DNA of 64,000 bases from Acanthacorydalis orientalis. Taxonomy: Eukaryota > Arthropoda > Insecta > Megaloptera > Corydalidae. The notes below the pieces were generated by a model, which searched no databases, was not told where the DNA came from, and worked only from the letters and a program-made list of their open reading frames with translations. Positions within the stretch are counted from its first letter, which is position 1; every line of letters begins with the position of its first letter. Position numbers and translations under genes: made by a program. This document shows positions 36,743 through 49,065 of this stretch, one piece after another. The stretch spans positions 7,942,487-8,006,486 of the forward strand of contig CM068318.1 in assembly GCA_034766995.1 (NCBI GenBank), written 5' to 3'.

Positions 36743-39326
36743 CTACAGAAGATTTTTTTATTTCTTATAGCATCGAGAACAATAGAATCGTCATTTAAGA
36801 GCGAAAAATCAACAGTCAGAATGAACAATGATTAATTAATGAATATCTTCGACTGGAACAATTTTATGTGATTTGTGAAAAGGTGAAAATTCATTTTAAA
36901 GGGGTTTATATTGTACTTATTCAATATCTTAATCGAATTGACTCTTTCATTCTATCTGTTAATCGAAGATTAACACTGACAAGATTATTTTGGGCACTTG
37001 GTGAGATGTTTCCAAAATCAATCATTTTAAATTACTATAATCAGATGAAACAATAATTCAGTTTATTATCACCAGTTACAAAGATCAAATTCGAAGTAAA
37101 AGAAGAATATATAGGTTAAAGAATAGAAAAAATTTAACTCTTCACTATATTAAACTTAAATTTATACAACAAGAATTACTTGCAAAAAAAATAAAATTTT
37201 AATATGAAGTTATTATTCTCTTCTACAAATTCAACGAACTTCGCTCCTACAAATAGCTTTTTTTTAATTAATGGAATCTGTAGGAGTTATATTCGTCCAA
37301 TTATTATTAAAATTCAACTATCATTTTTTTAGAAGTCATTTTTCCTATGTAATTTTTTTCTTTTTTTTGCTCTGTTTTGATAAATAAATAATATTCCTTT
37401 TCTATTCTCAAAATTTAATGTTTTTCTTTTATGTTTTTAAAAGATACTCCAAGAGATAATTTTCTTAGTTTCCATGAAAACATAGTAGAAGTTATAGGAA
37501 GATCACCGAATGAATTCCATTAATTTTAAGAGTACATCCATTCGAAATAGTAAAAGCAACAAATGGCGCTGAGATATCATGTAAAGTTCATTAAATTCAC
37601 AAAAAATACGCAATTTTACAATGTGAATAAAGTATAAAATCATTTCTTGTATTATTTAAATTCAAATCTAGCAGTTTTATAAAATTAATGTAAAAATTGA
37701 CAAACTGTTCCTAATAATAAAGAAAATTATATTTAAGAATACCATGTTAATTATTTAAAAAAATATTAGTTTCACAAATGATTTATTTTTCAACTGCAGA
37801 CTACAAAGAAGAATATCTGGACCTATGTCCAGAACTGATTATTGATATTTTTTGATTGTTGTTTATTCAAATTTCAGCAGTGATAACTATATTTTTTTCA
37901 ATGCTTCAAGAATCAAAAAAATGAATTCAACGCTAAGATACAGCTTTTTCTGTACCATGAAACTTTGAGAATGATAATATTCCCATCTAAATGCACATAA
38001 AAAACAATCAAAAAAGATCAATAGTCATTTATGGATTTATTTGTTCAGATATTTTTTCTAATTACTGATATGAAAAAATATTTCATTTGTGAAAATGAAT
38101 TCAGTCACACAGTAAGGAATGTTCTCTGGATAAACATAACTACCAAAAATAACAGATTTATTTTAAGTCTTCCTAAAATATATGTTTAATACGTATTTTC
38201 TAATCGCTGTAAATATTTTGGAATACAAATCGAATAATCGAAATTTCATCATTAAATTCACATATTCATCATAATCATTCATTTTCATCATAATTATTTT
38301 TTCGAACCTTAAGACAATGTTTTCATAATTTGAAATTATTTTATTTCTATGTAATCACTAGCAGAAGTTTTATATTTATAAATATCAATTTATATATTGA
38401 TAAACAAATACTTATAATCGAAAGTAAAATTTAAAAATCTAGTTGACATTTAGATAAATATGATACGATATAATGTTTATGTATTATTTATACAAAAGAA
38501 AATATATGTTTTTAAAATCATTGCATATATTTTCTTAACGTGAACGAAAAGAAATGTAATTAAAACTAAACTGTACATAAAAAGAGTCGAACAAAGGTAA
38601 AAAATTGTTATTTAATTAAATTTATTTTCTCTTATATATCAATTTGCTTTCAAAACACTAATTCACAAAATTGTCACTGTTAATACACCGCACCATTAAA
38701 TTACCAATGTAAATAATATATTACATAATCCATTATATTTATTTAACGCAAACGTCAATTACCTTTGGTGACAACATAATCACCTTAATAGCGACAACCT
38801 TTTGTGTTTGGTTCCTTACGGTTTAGTGCGTTTAAGCCTTATATAACGAGTAGGGTTGACAATAAGTCATTAAATTATCCTTTCTATAAAACAACAATGG
38901 TTAGTGGATACAATGTGATAATACATATTTTTTCCAAGAGAAACTCTTTTAATATTTATTTAATGCGAATATAATGCAGTAATCCGTTTAAGATCATGTT
39001 TGGAAATATAATTTTTTACATTATTTAATGAAAGTTGAAAATGCTTTTATATTAAGTTCATATCGATATTTGTGTGTGCGTTGATAGAGGAGTTTGTTTA
39101 AATTTTAATCTGAAAATAATAAGAAAAAATATTTTTTACAAATATTTCTTTATATATTAATTAAGTTCAATTTACTGTTATTGTTGTAATACTTTTTTTT
39201 CCATTCTATTAGACAAATCTTATATTTTTCTGCACCTCTTAAGATGATGAAATTGTCATCAAAATGCAAGCAAGCAAAAATCAATAATCAGTAATAATTT
39301 ATTGTTCATCAATTCAATTATTATTT
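36743..39326. other. AT-rich non-coding stretch
   Basis: No gene seen. A compact complex patch at 38755-38870 contains GGTGA and TCACC eight bases apart and could be a regulatory site cluster. Confidence 0.5.
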
Positions 39327-39528
39327 TGCAAAAAAATATTAAAACAGTGGAAAAGATCCGAAAATGCATTAAGACTTCATCGACTCAAATCCATCAGCTT
39401 TTTTTTGAGATGGGATTCGTCAGTTACCCGAAAGATGGAGAAAATTTAGAGATATTTTGAGAATTGAAATGTATTCCATTTTTCTGTAAACATTTTATAT
39501 AAAAAAAGCATTGAATTAATTTTCACAC
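39327..39528 (+). mobile_element. 5'-truncated, internally deleted mariner (family B)
   Basis: About 202 bp. It starts at the shared deletion junction (TTGCAAAAAAATATTAAAAC), continues through the tail (GGGATTCGTCAGTTACCCGA) and ends in a decayed terminal repeat before TA (39529-39530). Confidence 0.85.
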
Positions 39529-40139
39529 TAAATAACATAGCTCTATTGTATGCATTAGCTTTGTAGAATCCCTCTGAAAAAATCGGATTTAAAATTCTAA
39601 ACAAGATTTAATACAGTAGAAAGAAAAGATTTAAATATTTAAATATATACACAAACTGGTAATCGTACTTATTAATGTTATTATAAATATTTTCTTTTAA
39701 AACTCTCAAAATAACAATAATTCTATGTTCTTTATCAAAAAAATCTTAATTAAAAAGTATGAATCTTAATAGAAAATATTTGCTGGTGTAAATGTTGCAA
39801 ATCATATGTTTCTGATTCTTTTACGACATTTTACAACTTTCTTAATATTCGGATACGTATTGAACTTAAAAATTTAGATTCAACAATAAAAAAATGAGAA
39901 AAAATTATAAACTAGAACTTATATTTCTAATCTAATAAAATTTTTATTATTTTTATTGAATAATTATCTTTTTATGAGTAGTTCTTTAAAATTAAAAGTG
40001 AATGAATTCATTGTAAATCTATTTTTAAATACGAATGAAACCGTTGTGAAAATTCTTTCAAATCCTCGTATTTTTCTCGAAAAGAAAACAATTCTATGTC
40101 GATACAATACATGTGTTGTTTTTATGGTGATCAGTGTTC

Positions 40140-40450
40140 CCTCGGCTAAATTTTAATGGTCCATTTATGTACTATCCCCTAGTGTGTGGAATCAACGAAC
40201 ACGTTCGTCTGCGTCAATGCGGTTTTTGTGTTACACGCTTTGATGTTTACGGCGGTGTGATTGTTGATTTTGATCCAAATTTTCGAGAATTAATGTTACG
40301 GTAAAAGGAACATGCTATTTGTGACGTGTTACGCCACGAAAAAAAAATACAGCGGATCGTTAATTTCGTTTCACTCCCGCCGGCGACACGAATATCACGG
40401 CGTCGGGCTTTAATTATGTCGGCGTGGTACCGAACTTGAAAACCGATACA
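40140..40450. other. GC-richer, CpG-containing island
   Basis: About 310 bp with many CG dinucleotides and TAAT/ATTA homeodomain-type cores (for example GCTTTAATTATGTCGG near 40408). No coding frame. Candidate conserved non-coding element. Confidence 0.4.
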
Positions 40451-40623
40451 AAATGATAACTCTCTTTTTTTATACAGTACGGTGCTTAGTATCTAATTTG
40501 AACTAAACTTTATTACCTACGGTTGTGTAAACATTATCCTACTCTTTTATTTGCTATTGACTGTATTATAAAACGTTTTACGGAAAGTGAGGATGGAATA
40601 AATTAGTTTTTATATTTCGTTAC

Positions 40624-40645
40624 ATATATATATATATATATATAT
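40624..40645. repeat. (TA)n microsatellite
   Basis: TA run of about 22 bp. Confidence 0.93.
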
Positions 40646-40789
40646 GTTTGTATGTATAAATATATATGAGCATTAATTAAAACATGAAAAAAACAAATTA
40701 ATAATCAAGCAAACTAATAAAATAAAAACATTTTGCGAGTGTTAAACCGAAAAACATGTTTAAAAAACATCAATATTAAAAATATATAG

Positions 40790-40836
40790 CATATATATAT
40801 ATAAATGTTTGTGTGTGTGTGTGTGTATGTGTATAT
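40790..40836. repeat. (TA)n/(TG)n compound microsatellite
   Basis: TA run followed by GTTTGTGTGTGTGTGTGTGT and a short TATA end. Confidence 0.93.
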
Positions 40837-40839
40837 AAT

Positions 40840-41889
40840 GTTCCTTATACCTACAAAAGTAAATATCTACGACAAATAGAAAGATATGAGTGAATCCATA
40901 AAGTTTAATATTGTGGAACAGGAAAACATTATACAGCGTGACCAAAATTAAACGAAACCTGAATTTAAATATAAATATTTTTGATACAATTTACTAATGA
41001 TAACTAACTTATTTATCTCAATAATTAAAGATCAGTCCCGTGTATACTTTTTTAGGCGTTCAAATAGTATACTGTCGAGTTTCTAATATGTATTTATATA
41101 ATTTTTGTAAATATTATTTTCTATTAAAACGAAAACAATACTTTTATAGTTTTTTTGGGAAAAACATGCAAGTCATCAAAAATGACCTTTTTTTTCTTGA
41201 TTTACTTGGAAGAGATGGGACTCATATTCAAGCTAATACAATAATTACATTTAAGGATATTTTTTACTCGTACAGTTTTATGAAAAGTAAATACTAATTA
41301 ATCAAACGAACTTTATTTGAATACTCGAAAAATATTCAATTTATATTTGAAGTTATGTGAAAAACATTTTCAACGTGTCTTATATTGCTTATTTTAGAAA
41401 TAATCATTTAGCTTTGTATACATTTTTTTATTGTTAATATCAACTTCAATTATATGTTATTGTCAAATTAAACTGGATGTATACATAAGTTGAAAAGATC
41501 AAAACATATGATGATCGGAAAATATTTTTATAATTCATATTACACTACTACAAAACTGAACAAAAAAGCAAAGGACGGAAATTTTAATCGTAACATATCG
41601 ATTATAAAATAATACATGAAAGTTTAAAAACTTTTTTAAGAAAATATTTCGTATTCAAACGAATAAGTTTTGTATACAATTTAAAAGCATGATTAATAAA
41701 CAGAATTAATTTAAAACTTTAATTTACAATTGTGGAGATTAAAAAAGTTTTGTTGTTTCCAACATGTACTACATTTGTTAGCAATAATTTATTACGCAGG
41801 TACATCATGTTCTAATAAATCATTCGACGAAACTGTACTATAAATAGAAAGACAATATTAGTCACGTTCATAAATTTGTGACATCCTAC
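40840..41889. other. AT-rich non-coding stretch
   Basis: Near 40932, ACAGCGTGACCAAAATTAAA resembles a transposon terminus, but I find no inverted partner. The 85-codon frame at 41040-41297 is not recognised. Confidence 0.4.
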
Positions 41890-42450
41890 TAAATAAAACT
41901 CGCGTACGAATAAATATTCTAAAAAATTTCTCATAAACTTTTTACCCGTCGTCACTGTTGACAAGCGTCGTGTTTACGCATTTCTGTAAATCTGAGCAAA
42001 AAGAACAGAGGAGTGGCGGTAAAAAAAACGCACACACTTACATAGTAATAGTTACACGCACACGAAATACAAAAAAAGTACGATTCAACATCATTAAATA
42101 AGCTTGTCATCTTGTGACAAACGTCACGAGCGGTTGTATTTCATTTGGCACAAGAGCTTCTTGTTTCTTCTTAAAGCGTCGCGCCGACAACGACGGATAA
42201 CGCGAGGCGCCCACGAACACGACGAAATGCAGGCGGTCGCGCGAGACAGAAACACAAGCATTTGCGTCGAAGAGCAACGGAGGCCTACGATGACGCCAAA
42301 GCGCTGACATCAGTTGAAAGCATCATTCCAGTCGCTAATCAAAACTGACAAATTCGCTCATACGTCTAAGGACGAACGGACGGACGGACGGACGAATGAA
42401 CGAACAGACAGGCAGACTGACGGACGGATGGACAAACCATCATGCTTCAT
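41890..42450. other. GC-richer, CpG-containing island
   Basis: About 560 bp with dense CG at 42110-42310, where both strands are open for about 67 codons. That is what base composition alone would give, and neither product is recognisable. A GGAC-type repeat lies at its right side. Confidence 0.4.
42370..42433. repeat. (GGAC)n-type tetranucleotide repeat
   Basis: Perfect GGAC units at the core, decaying to GAAC/GACA/GGAT variants on the right. It is the only GC-rich microsatellite in the window. Confidence 0.93.
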
Positions 42451-43226
42451 TGCTAAGCGACAGACACAAATATAATCACGGTTATATATATTGTAGTCGT
42501 TCTATAAAATTGTTGCCGTTTATTATAATGGAAAACGTTCAAACATTTCATGGAGAATTGTGGATTACATTCTGTGCATTATAAGAAGTTTATGTCCGAT
42601 TGAAGAATATTTCGTAGACCTCGTTGTTCGAAAATACGGAAATAATTAAACTGAATGACTTCATATACAAAATGGAACAACAACAATATAAAATGAACAT
42701 TTTCTTTTCTAAGAAGAACACATCAGTCGAATATTTTTAAAAAAAACCAATCTGTTGGTTGACCGGTCCAATAATTATTTTTTTTCTATATAGAAATTCA
42801 TGTTTTTTAAATCGAAAACGGATCAATATTATTTTTTTAGAAGAAATCTCAATTTCATTTTACTACTTCTAATGAAATCTCACTAAATTCAGCCATATAA
42901 AATATACGCTTATCAAAAACAGTAAATCTCCTTATGAAGAAAAATTTGGAATCTTACAAGTAAATCAAATAGTAAGAGATATTTTAAATATTTGATGTTT
43001 AATAGATTAAATAAATAAAATTAGCTTTATTTGACATATATATGATTACAATTAAAAATTTTCCCATTTGAAACTATAAAATGGATTAAAAAATAAATTT
43101 CATAAACAAGTTCATAAGTTTAATTAAAAATAAATGAATATATTTGTGGTAAGATATCCAATTATTATGAAGAAAAGAATTCTATGATTCCTGCAAATAA
43201 ATATTACAATAATGCATATTATAAAA

Positions 43227-43228
<2 letters not shown>
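42451..43228. other. AT-rich non-coding stretch
   Basis: Nothing recognised. Confidence 0.5.
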
Positions 43229-43288
<60 letters not shown>

Positions 43289-43300
43289 ACATACATACAT
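43229..43300. repeat. (TA)n/(CATA)n compound microsatellite
   Basis: About 50 bp of pure TA, then GTATGTATACATACATACAT. Confidence 0.96.
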
Positions 43301-43592
43301 AAGTAGGAAATTTCATAAAAGATATTGATTTATTAATAAAGAAAAAGCATATACACACATTTTAAGAGAAATTCTTATATAGATTTTTTTATTTTTTTTT
43401 CACCTACACATTAAACTACGAAAACATAGTATAATATATAGCAATATACTGTTTATTAGTACAACTCACATTAATAAAAATAATAAACGATAGCGTTAAT
43501 TAAAAAATATTTGATTAATAATATTGTTAATTATATAGACTGAATGAATTTTCCATTTTATAATTAGATTCTTAAATTTATATTCTATTATT

Positions 43593-43612
43593 TCTCTCTC
43601 TCTCTCTCCCTC

Positions 43613-43663
<51 letters not shown>
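43593..43663. repeat. (TC)n/(TA)n compound microsatellite
   Basis: TCTCTC run passing into TA with one C interruption. Confidence 0.96.
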
Positions 43664-43666
<3 letters not shown>

Positions 43667-44739
43667 AAATATTCCGAAATTTAGTGGACAACAATGACTA
43701 AAATCCTTTTATAGTAACATAGTTTGCGTGACAAGCAAAATTAGGATAATTAAAGTCTTTAGATGTTTATCTCGTATTAATTTCGACAAAACTGATTAAA
43801 TTTTAAATAAATATAATATAAGGTGTAGCTCAACGATCCATTTCCTTGTTTCACAATTATTTAAGTGATTGATAATTTAGTTTGTGATCGATTCGAGCTG
43901 TTTGTTTATTTAATTTATTTGAATATATTATAGGTTTCATGGTATCGACGTATTATAAAATTATATCAGAACTGTATAATTTTCTATATTTCACGTTAAT
44001 GATATATTATTAGATTTTGCAAAGTGTTTGATTGCTGTTATTCATAAACGAAATGAAACGTTTTCTCAATTTATTTTTAGTACAATGAAGTCACTTTTAT
44101 GTGTTATGGTTTTTTGTGCATGAATTTTTCTTAGTAGTTTAAAATTATTTCAGAGCACGATTTCTTTTTATAAATTGTATGTAATAGGTTCACAGAAAAT
44201 ATATTTTTTTTAATATTTAAAAAAAAACTTTACTTATAAGGGAAAGAGTTAATAATTACTGTAACTGAAAAACAATAATAATATTTAGTACTTAAGGAAA
44301 AAATCAAAAATTTCATTCGAAAAGAATGGAAGTAAATATATTTTAACTGTGTTTTACAACTGAAGCTCGTTAGGATTTTTTTCTCGATAAAATGTTAAAA
44401 AAGAAACAATAAATCGAACACTTTTTTTAATTCGTTAATACATGTTATCCTCTTCAAAACAATATTGACAAACCGGTATAAAGAATTGCATTTGGATCCA
44501 GACCGTTGTAATTTCATAAAAAACATTGATCAGAATCCATTTAGCTGCGTCATTAAAACACATTTATTATGGTGTTTAAAAGTAAAAAAACATCTCTGAC
44601 AACATTTATCTTTCCTCGTATAAATACTCCTCTTCGTGTACACTAAATATACCAACGTAGTAGTGTTAAAAACCAAATAAATAGACACTTGTGATAAATG
44701 TGTCGACAGACTGAAAATCCGTGATTTACAACGCCCATG
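43664..44739. other. AT-rich non-coding stretch
   Basis: No gene recognised. The right part overlaps the minus-strand 140-codon open frame (44530-44952) listed under rejected items. Confidence 0.45.
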
Positions 44740-45240
44740 AAATACTGCTGAAGGGAGATCGCTCTCGGTGCTAGCTGGCTCACATTCGAAACGAGCGACA
44801 ACGAAAAAAAAATACATAATTCTAGTTGACGGGTTGGCTTGTTCGCGGAAGAGATTGAGCGACGCGGATTTGCAAGCAAATAGAACGACGTAGAAAGAAA
44901 TGAAGAAATGTAACTGAAATATTGCGCCGCGCTGCGCCGGCGGTGAGGTCATTCGATGCGACGAGTGTGGGGCAAATGAAAATGAGGAGTGTAAGCGCGC
45001 GCGGCGGCAGGAACGGATTTAGGAAAAGGGTGCGTGCGTGTGACGCCGCTTAAGACAGCGGCTTTATTGGCCAAATTTTAGAACATTAGCCGCCCGCACC
45101 GCTCGTCTACTAAATAACGCTATCCATCATGCTACTAAGGCCGTCGGGAAACATTTTGAAATTGGTGTACGAAATAAATATATCAGTGGCGAACGTAAGA
45201 AAGCCGAATGATTTGTATTGTCGCGTGAGTTACGTTATTT
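44740..45240. other. strongest CpG-rich island of the window
   Basis: About 500 bp with the highest GC and CG density here, peaking at 44920-45070 (GCGCCGCGCTGCGCCGGCGG, CGCGCGCGGCGGCAGG). A perfect 6 bp stem, GCCGCT (45045-45050) and AGCGGC (45057-45062), encloses a 6-base loop and is followed by TTTATTGGCC, an inverted-CCAAT-type word. It could be a promoter-associated or conserved non-coding element. No downstream exon is visible on either strand. Confidence 0.45.
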
Positions 45241-45976
45241 TTATGTAGATCATTTGTGTGCGTAATATTAGATTATAAACAAACATGTATATACTAGTTC
45301 CTACATAAATATATACATCGAATGGAAAAAAAATATGAAAATATTTCTCTAGTGGTCGGCTAATTAATAAAACAACAAAAAATAACAATCAAACACCTAT
45401 TAATTCTTAATTTTGCAAAACTTCGATAGAATCACCAGTTTTAATATTCATTAAATTACTAACTACATTACCTAAAAAAATTTAATTAAAACCTACGAAA
45501 AAATAATTTAATTAACAAGTTTGAACTTTAAGTTTGTTTCATTTTATATCAAGCATGAAGATTTTTCCCTACCAAATTTTTATTTAATATTTCCTCTATA
45601 AAATATTTATGATTTTATAAAAAAAACTCTGTGTAATTAAATCTGTATGTTTCGCACATATTCCATGTATATTATTTCATACTGACTGTATTTTCACAAA
45701 TTATTTCTCCATTTATTGTATTCGAGTAAGAATGTATCAAAATATATTACAAAGAAAGTTTTTAGTAACCAAATAACATGTCATAACTTTGAAATAAAAA
45801 AAATATGTTTACTAAACACCAATAATTTATAAAGTATTGATGAAGACAAACAACTGATAATTATAATGATACATGAAATACAGAATTATAATTAGAAAGG
45901 ATACTTATAAGGAAAAGTATAACTGATATACTTCGTATTGTATAGAATAATAGAACAGTTAATTATTAAACGACTG
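45241..45976. other. AT-rich non-coding stretch
   Basis: Nothing recognised. Confidence 0.5.

Positions 45977-46025
<49 letters not shown>
45977..46025. repeat. (TA)n microsatellite next to a mariner
   Basis: About 49 bp of TA with C interruptions. Three bases separate it from the mariner's left end. Confidence 0.95.
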
Positions 46026-46026
<1 letters not shown>

Positions 46027-46028
46027 TA

Positions 46029-46524
46029 GGTTTAAAAATTAATGTCTCTTTAAATTGAATCACTCATAAGTCTGTTTTTAATTAAAATATTCTTTCAACG
46101 TTTCAGAATTTTGAAGTGCGAACCTTAAAATTTAAAAAAAACTATATATCTTAGCCAAGCAGTCGGCATAACCTTACAAAAAAGTAGTGTATACAATGGC
46201 ATCTGAAAAGCAGTATATACGCATTGCATACTTTTCGCATTCCAGTTGAAAAAATGCTGCCGAAGCCGCAGGAATGATTTGTTCACTTTTTCGACGCATT
46301 AAACATGCAAAAAATTATAAAACAGTGGAGGAGATAGAAAAATGCATTACAATTTCATAGTTTTACAGCCGGCATATTTTTTTCAACAAGGGATTCGTCA
46401 GTTACCCGACATATGGAGAAAAGTTATAAAAAATATAGGGAGTATTTTGACGATTGAAGTGCATTTGATTTTTCCGTAAATTATTCATTTTCTACAAAAA
46501 AGGCACTGAATTAATTTGTACATC
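46029..46524 (+). mobile_element. internally deleted mariner (family B)
   Basis: A 496 bp element flanked by TA (46027-46028 and 46525-46526). It has the 5' terminal repeat and leader, a transposase start (ATGGCATCTGAAAAGCAGTA at 46197), the N-terminal coding piece to about 46315, the shared deletion junction (46303-46330), then the tail (GGGATTCGTCAGTTACCCGA) and a 3' terminal repeat GCACTGAATTAATTTGTACA. The three catalytic aspartates lie in the deleted part. This is the cleanest short copy. Confidence 0.92.
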
Positions 46525-46644
46525 TAATAGACATCACTGTTTAATATCTTTGTAAATAATTAATAAATTTAAATACTAAATAATGCAATTCCAATTGAAA
46601 TATAGCATGTGTTCATAATAACTTTAATATTAGTTTTGTAAGAA

Positions 46645-46935
46645 ATGTATATTTATTATTTTAATACTTTGTTTATAAAAAATTCCCACGAATACGAATT
46701 CATTCATACGAATCAGTGTCTTATGAAATATGATACGGGAAGAACGCAAATGATAATTAATTATAACAAAATATATTGTTTGCGGAACTTTTTCAAACAA
46801 ATGTCAGGTTCTAATGACCTACGTTATCGACGCGCACTTAAACTGGAGATAACGAAATCGATAGAACAAATTAACTATTTTTTTAAACAAAAATATTTCG
46901 ATAAGTTCAAGCATATATCTAGAATCAATTTGTAA
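46645..46935. other. unrecognised 96-codon open region
   Basis: A plus-strand frame of 96 codons starts about 120 bp past the mariner. The predicted peptide is basic and Tyr/Phe/Ile/Lys-rich, with no signal peptide, membrane segment or known motif. In DNA of this composition I cannot exclude chance. Confidence 0.15.
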
Positions 46936-47560
46936 ACAAAAACGAAATATGATTTAAATTTAAATGCGCTCGTTTCTGAACACGTTCAGTTGCCTGCGAA
47001 TTCTGTCCAAATCCTCCTAAATATCTAAAATGAAAACAATGGCCGCGCTCTCTTCGATGATAATTTCCAGAAACAGTGCTGTGTGTCAATGGATATAACG
47101 CAGCGCATGAGGACAGTTAGCGAATGGTAAGTTGAGCTGCTATCCGTACAACATCCACTGATACCTCTGCCAACAGTTTTAGCTCGGCTCGCTTTTAATG
47201 AAATGAGGTTTTAAGTAAAAGCGTTTGCAATTCAACAACCATTTCGGTCGACGGCGAGGGCGAAAGAACATCTAGAAATATGTTTAATTAAATATGGCTT
47301 GTTTATGCTAAGGCTTTTAATCCTTATCCGGGAAGTGAACGAGTGGTACACGTCCGTGTTATTGTACGAGTACAGAACATATTAGATTGTTCCCAAGTGT
47401 AACGGTGTCCATAATAACTTTTATGGCTGCTGTGTGTGTTGTGTTACACTGCATGTTTCCAAGATTTCTCAATTTGAATCGTCTTGTTCGAGTTTACTGT
47501 ACGACGGCATTGTAAAAACGGAACCGAGTTTATTCTGTTTGATGTAATGGATTGAATGTA
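46936..47560. other. complex, partly CpG-containing island
   Basis: Clean, low-homopolymer sequence. It contains ACAATGG (SOX-like) near 47037, CTTTTAATCCTTATCCGGGA near 47310 (homeodomain- and ETS-like words) and TTTTATGGCTGCTGTGTGTG near 47419. A consensus 5' splice-site string (ATG/GTAAGT) lies at 47124-47132, but no open frame leads into it. Candidate conserved non-coding element or untranslated exon. Confidence 0.4.
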
Positions 47561-48186
47561 AGATTCTAGATGATATTATCGATGCAAGTTTGTTCGAAAG
47601 TTACGAACAAACTTCAGTCGTACACTTTTTGATTAAATTATGGTAGATCAGTGGGAAATTGCAACATGTTTCTTATAAGTCGTTTTCTTTACAATTACCG
47701 CACGAAGTTTAAAATCCATAAAAGTTTCGACAGATTTAGTAAACACACGTTGTTTTTCTTTACCTTAAAAACACTTCATACAAAAAATATGGACTTGTAA
47801 TTTATAAAACAGCTACTTTTTGCTTCTCATTTCAATAACAAATATCAATAATTTTTTAACATAAGAAACTCTGCTAAGTTAAATTAACAAACTTTATCAC
47901 AATGCAGTTCTGACACTGTTAACGAATTCACTCTTACAAATTAATTATTTTCTCACCACATTAATAGTAATTTTTTTAAAAAAAGATCAATCACTGATTA
48001 TTGATAAACCATATAACGATTTATATCATGCATGTACCCTTTAGTGTTTATAAATTTATATTTACCTATCATGAAACTCAATAAATAAAAATCAGTGACC
48101 AAATACATTATCTTTAATATTTCTGCTCCTATACATACTTTTCTATATTCATCTATATTGTGCTAATCCGGCAATTAAATTGCCAC

Positions 48187-48207
48187 ACCTCACACACACA
48201 TACACAC

Positions 48208-48247
<40 letters not shown>
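48187..48247. repeat. (CA)n/(TA)n compound microsatellite
   Basis: CACACA blocks pass into TA. Confidence 0.96.
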
Positions 48248-48249
<2 letters not shown>

Positions 48250-49065
48250 GAAGAGATATTAGACGTATATGTTTAAAAAAAGAAATATGCGAACGTAAGC
48301 CATCATTTTATAGAATAAAGAAAAAATTTAAGATATTCTGAAATAAATGGTTAACAAACATTGACTTTTATCGAAAAGCTAGCGGAAGGATCTACCTACT
48401 ACATCATTTTAGAGAATAACTGCATGAACTTGAATACATACATACTTGGTACAATAGAAGTTAAGTTGTTAAAATATTGATTCTAGTAATGCAACATGCG
48501 GCGGATTTCCAGTTATACACGATTCACTGTCTTGAACTCGGATATATAATACGAGTGCACTTTAAAACACATATAGATATTTATGAATATAAGAGGATAT
48601 GTAACTGAAGTTGTCGATAAAGTCAGTTCAAAGGACGTTCTTATTTAAGACCTTACACTATTTTACTGTCTATAATCCGCAGATATATGAAACGAAAGAG
48701 TGGATGAATGTTACGTTATTCGCAATTTTTAGATTATCGTGTCCTGTAAAATATAGTTTACAATATGTATGAATGTTATATAGATATTATTTTCTATTTG
48801 AATTCAATTACTTTTTCGAAATGTACAGAAAATGTGTTTTATTCCATATACATCTTTTATACATTGGATTACATATTTACATAAACATTGAAATGCATCA
48901 CAGAAAATATGACTGTCTTTTAACCAAATGCGAGACGCAAATGCGATATTAAATAGATTTGCTTGCATACAATTTATGTTAACGGTGAATATAATTCACT
49001 TATACTAAATAAAATATTATTATTTTATTATTTATTTGACTATTTAAGAGCCCATAATATAAAAG
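48248..49065. other. AT-rich non-coding stretch
   Basis: No gene recognised. Confidence 0.5.

Noticed and set aside
40932..41330. Possible transposon with end ACAGCGTGACCAAAATTAAA
   Set aside because: No inverted partner or transposase similarity was found. The end-like string alone is not enough.
44530..44952. Minus-strand open frame of 140 codons, the longest ATG-initiated frame in the window not fused to a TA tract
   Set aside because: It matches no family I know, has no signal peptide or clear domain, overlaps another minus-strand frame and starts in the CpG island where stop codons are rare. I treat it as probable chance; conservation or RNA evidence could revive it.
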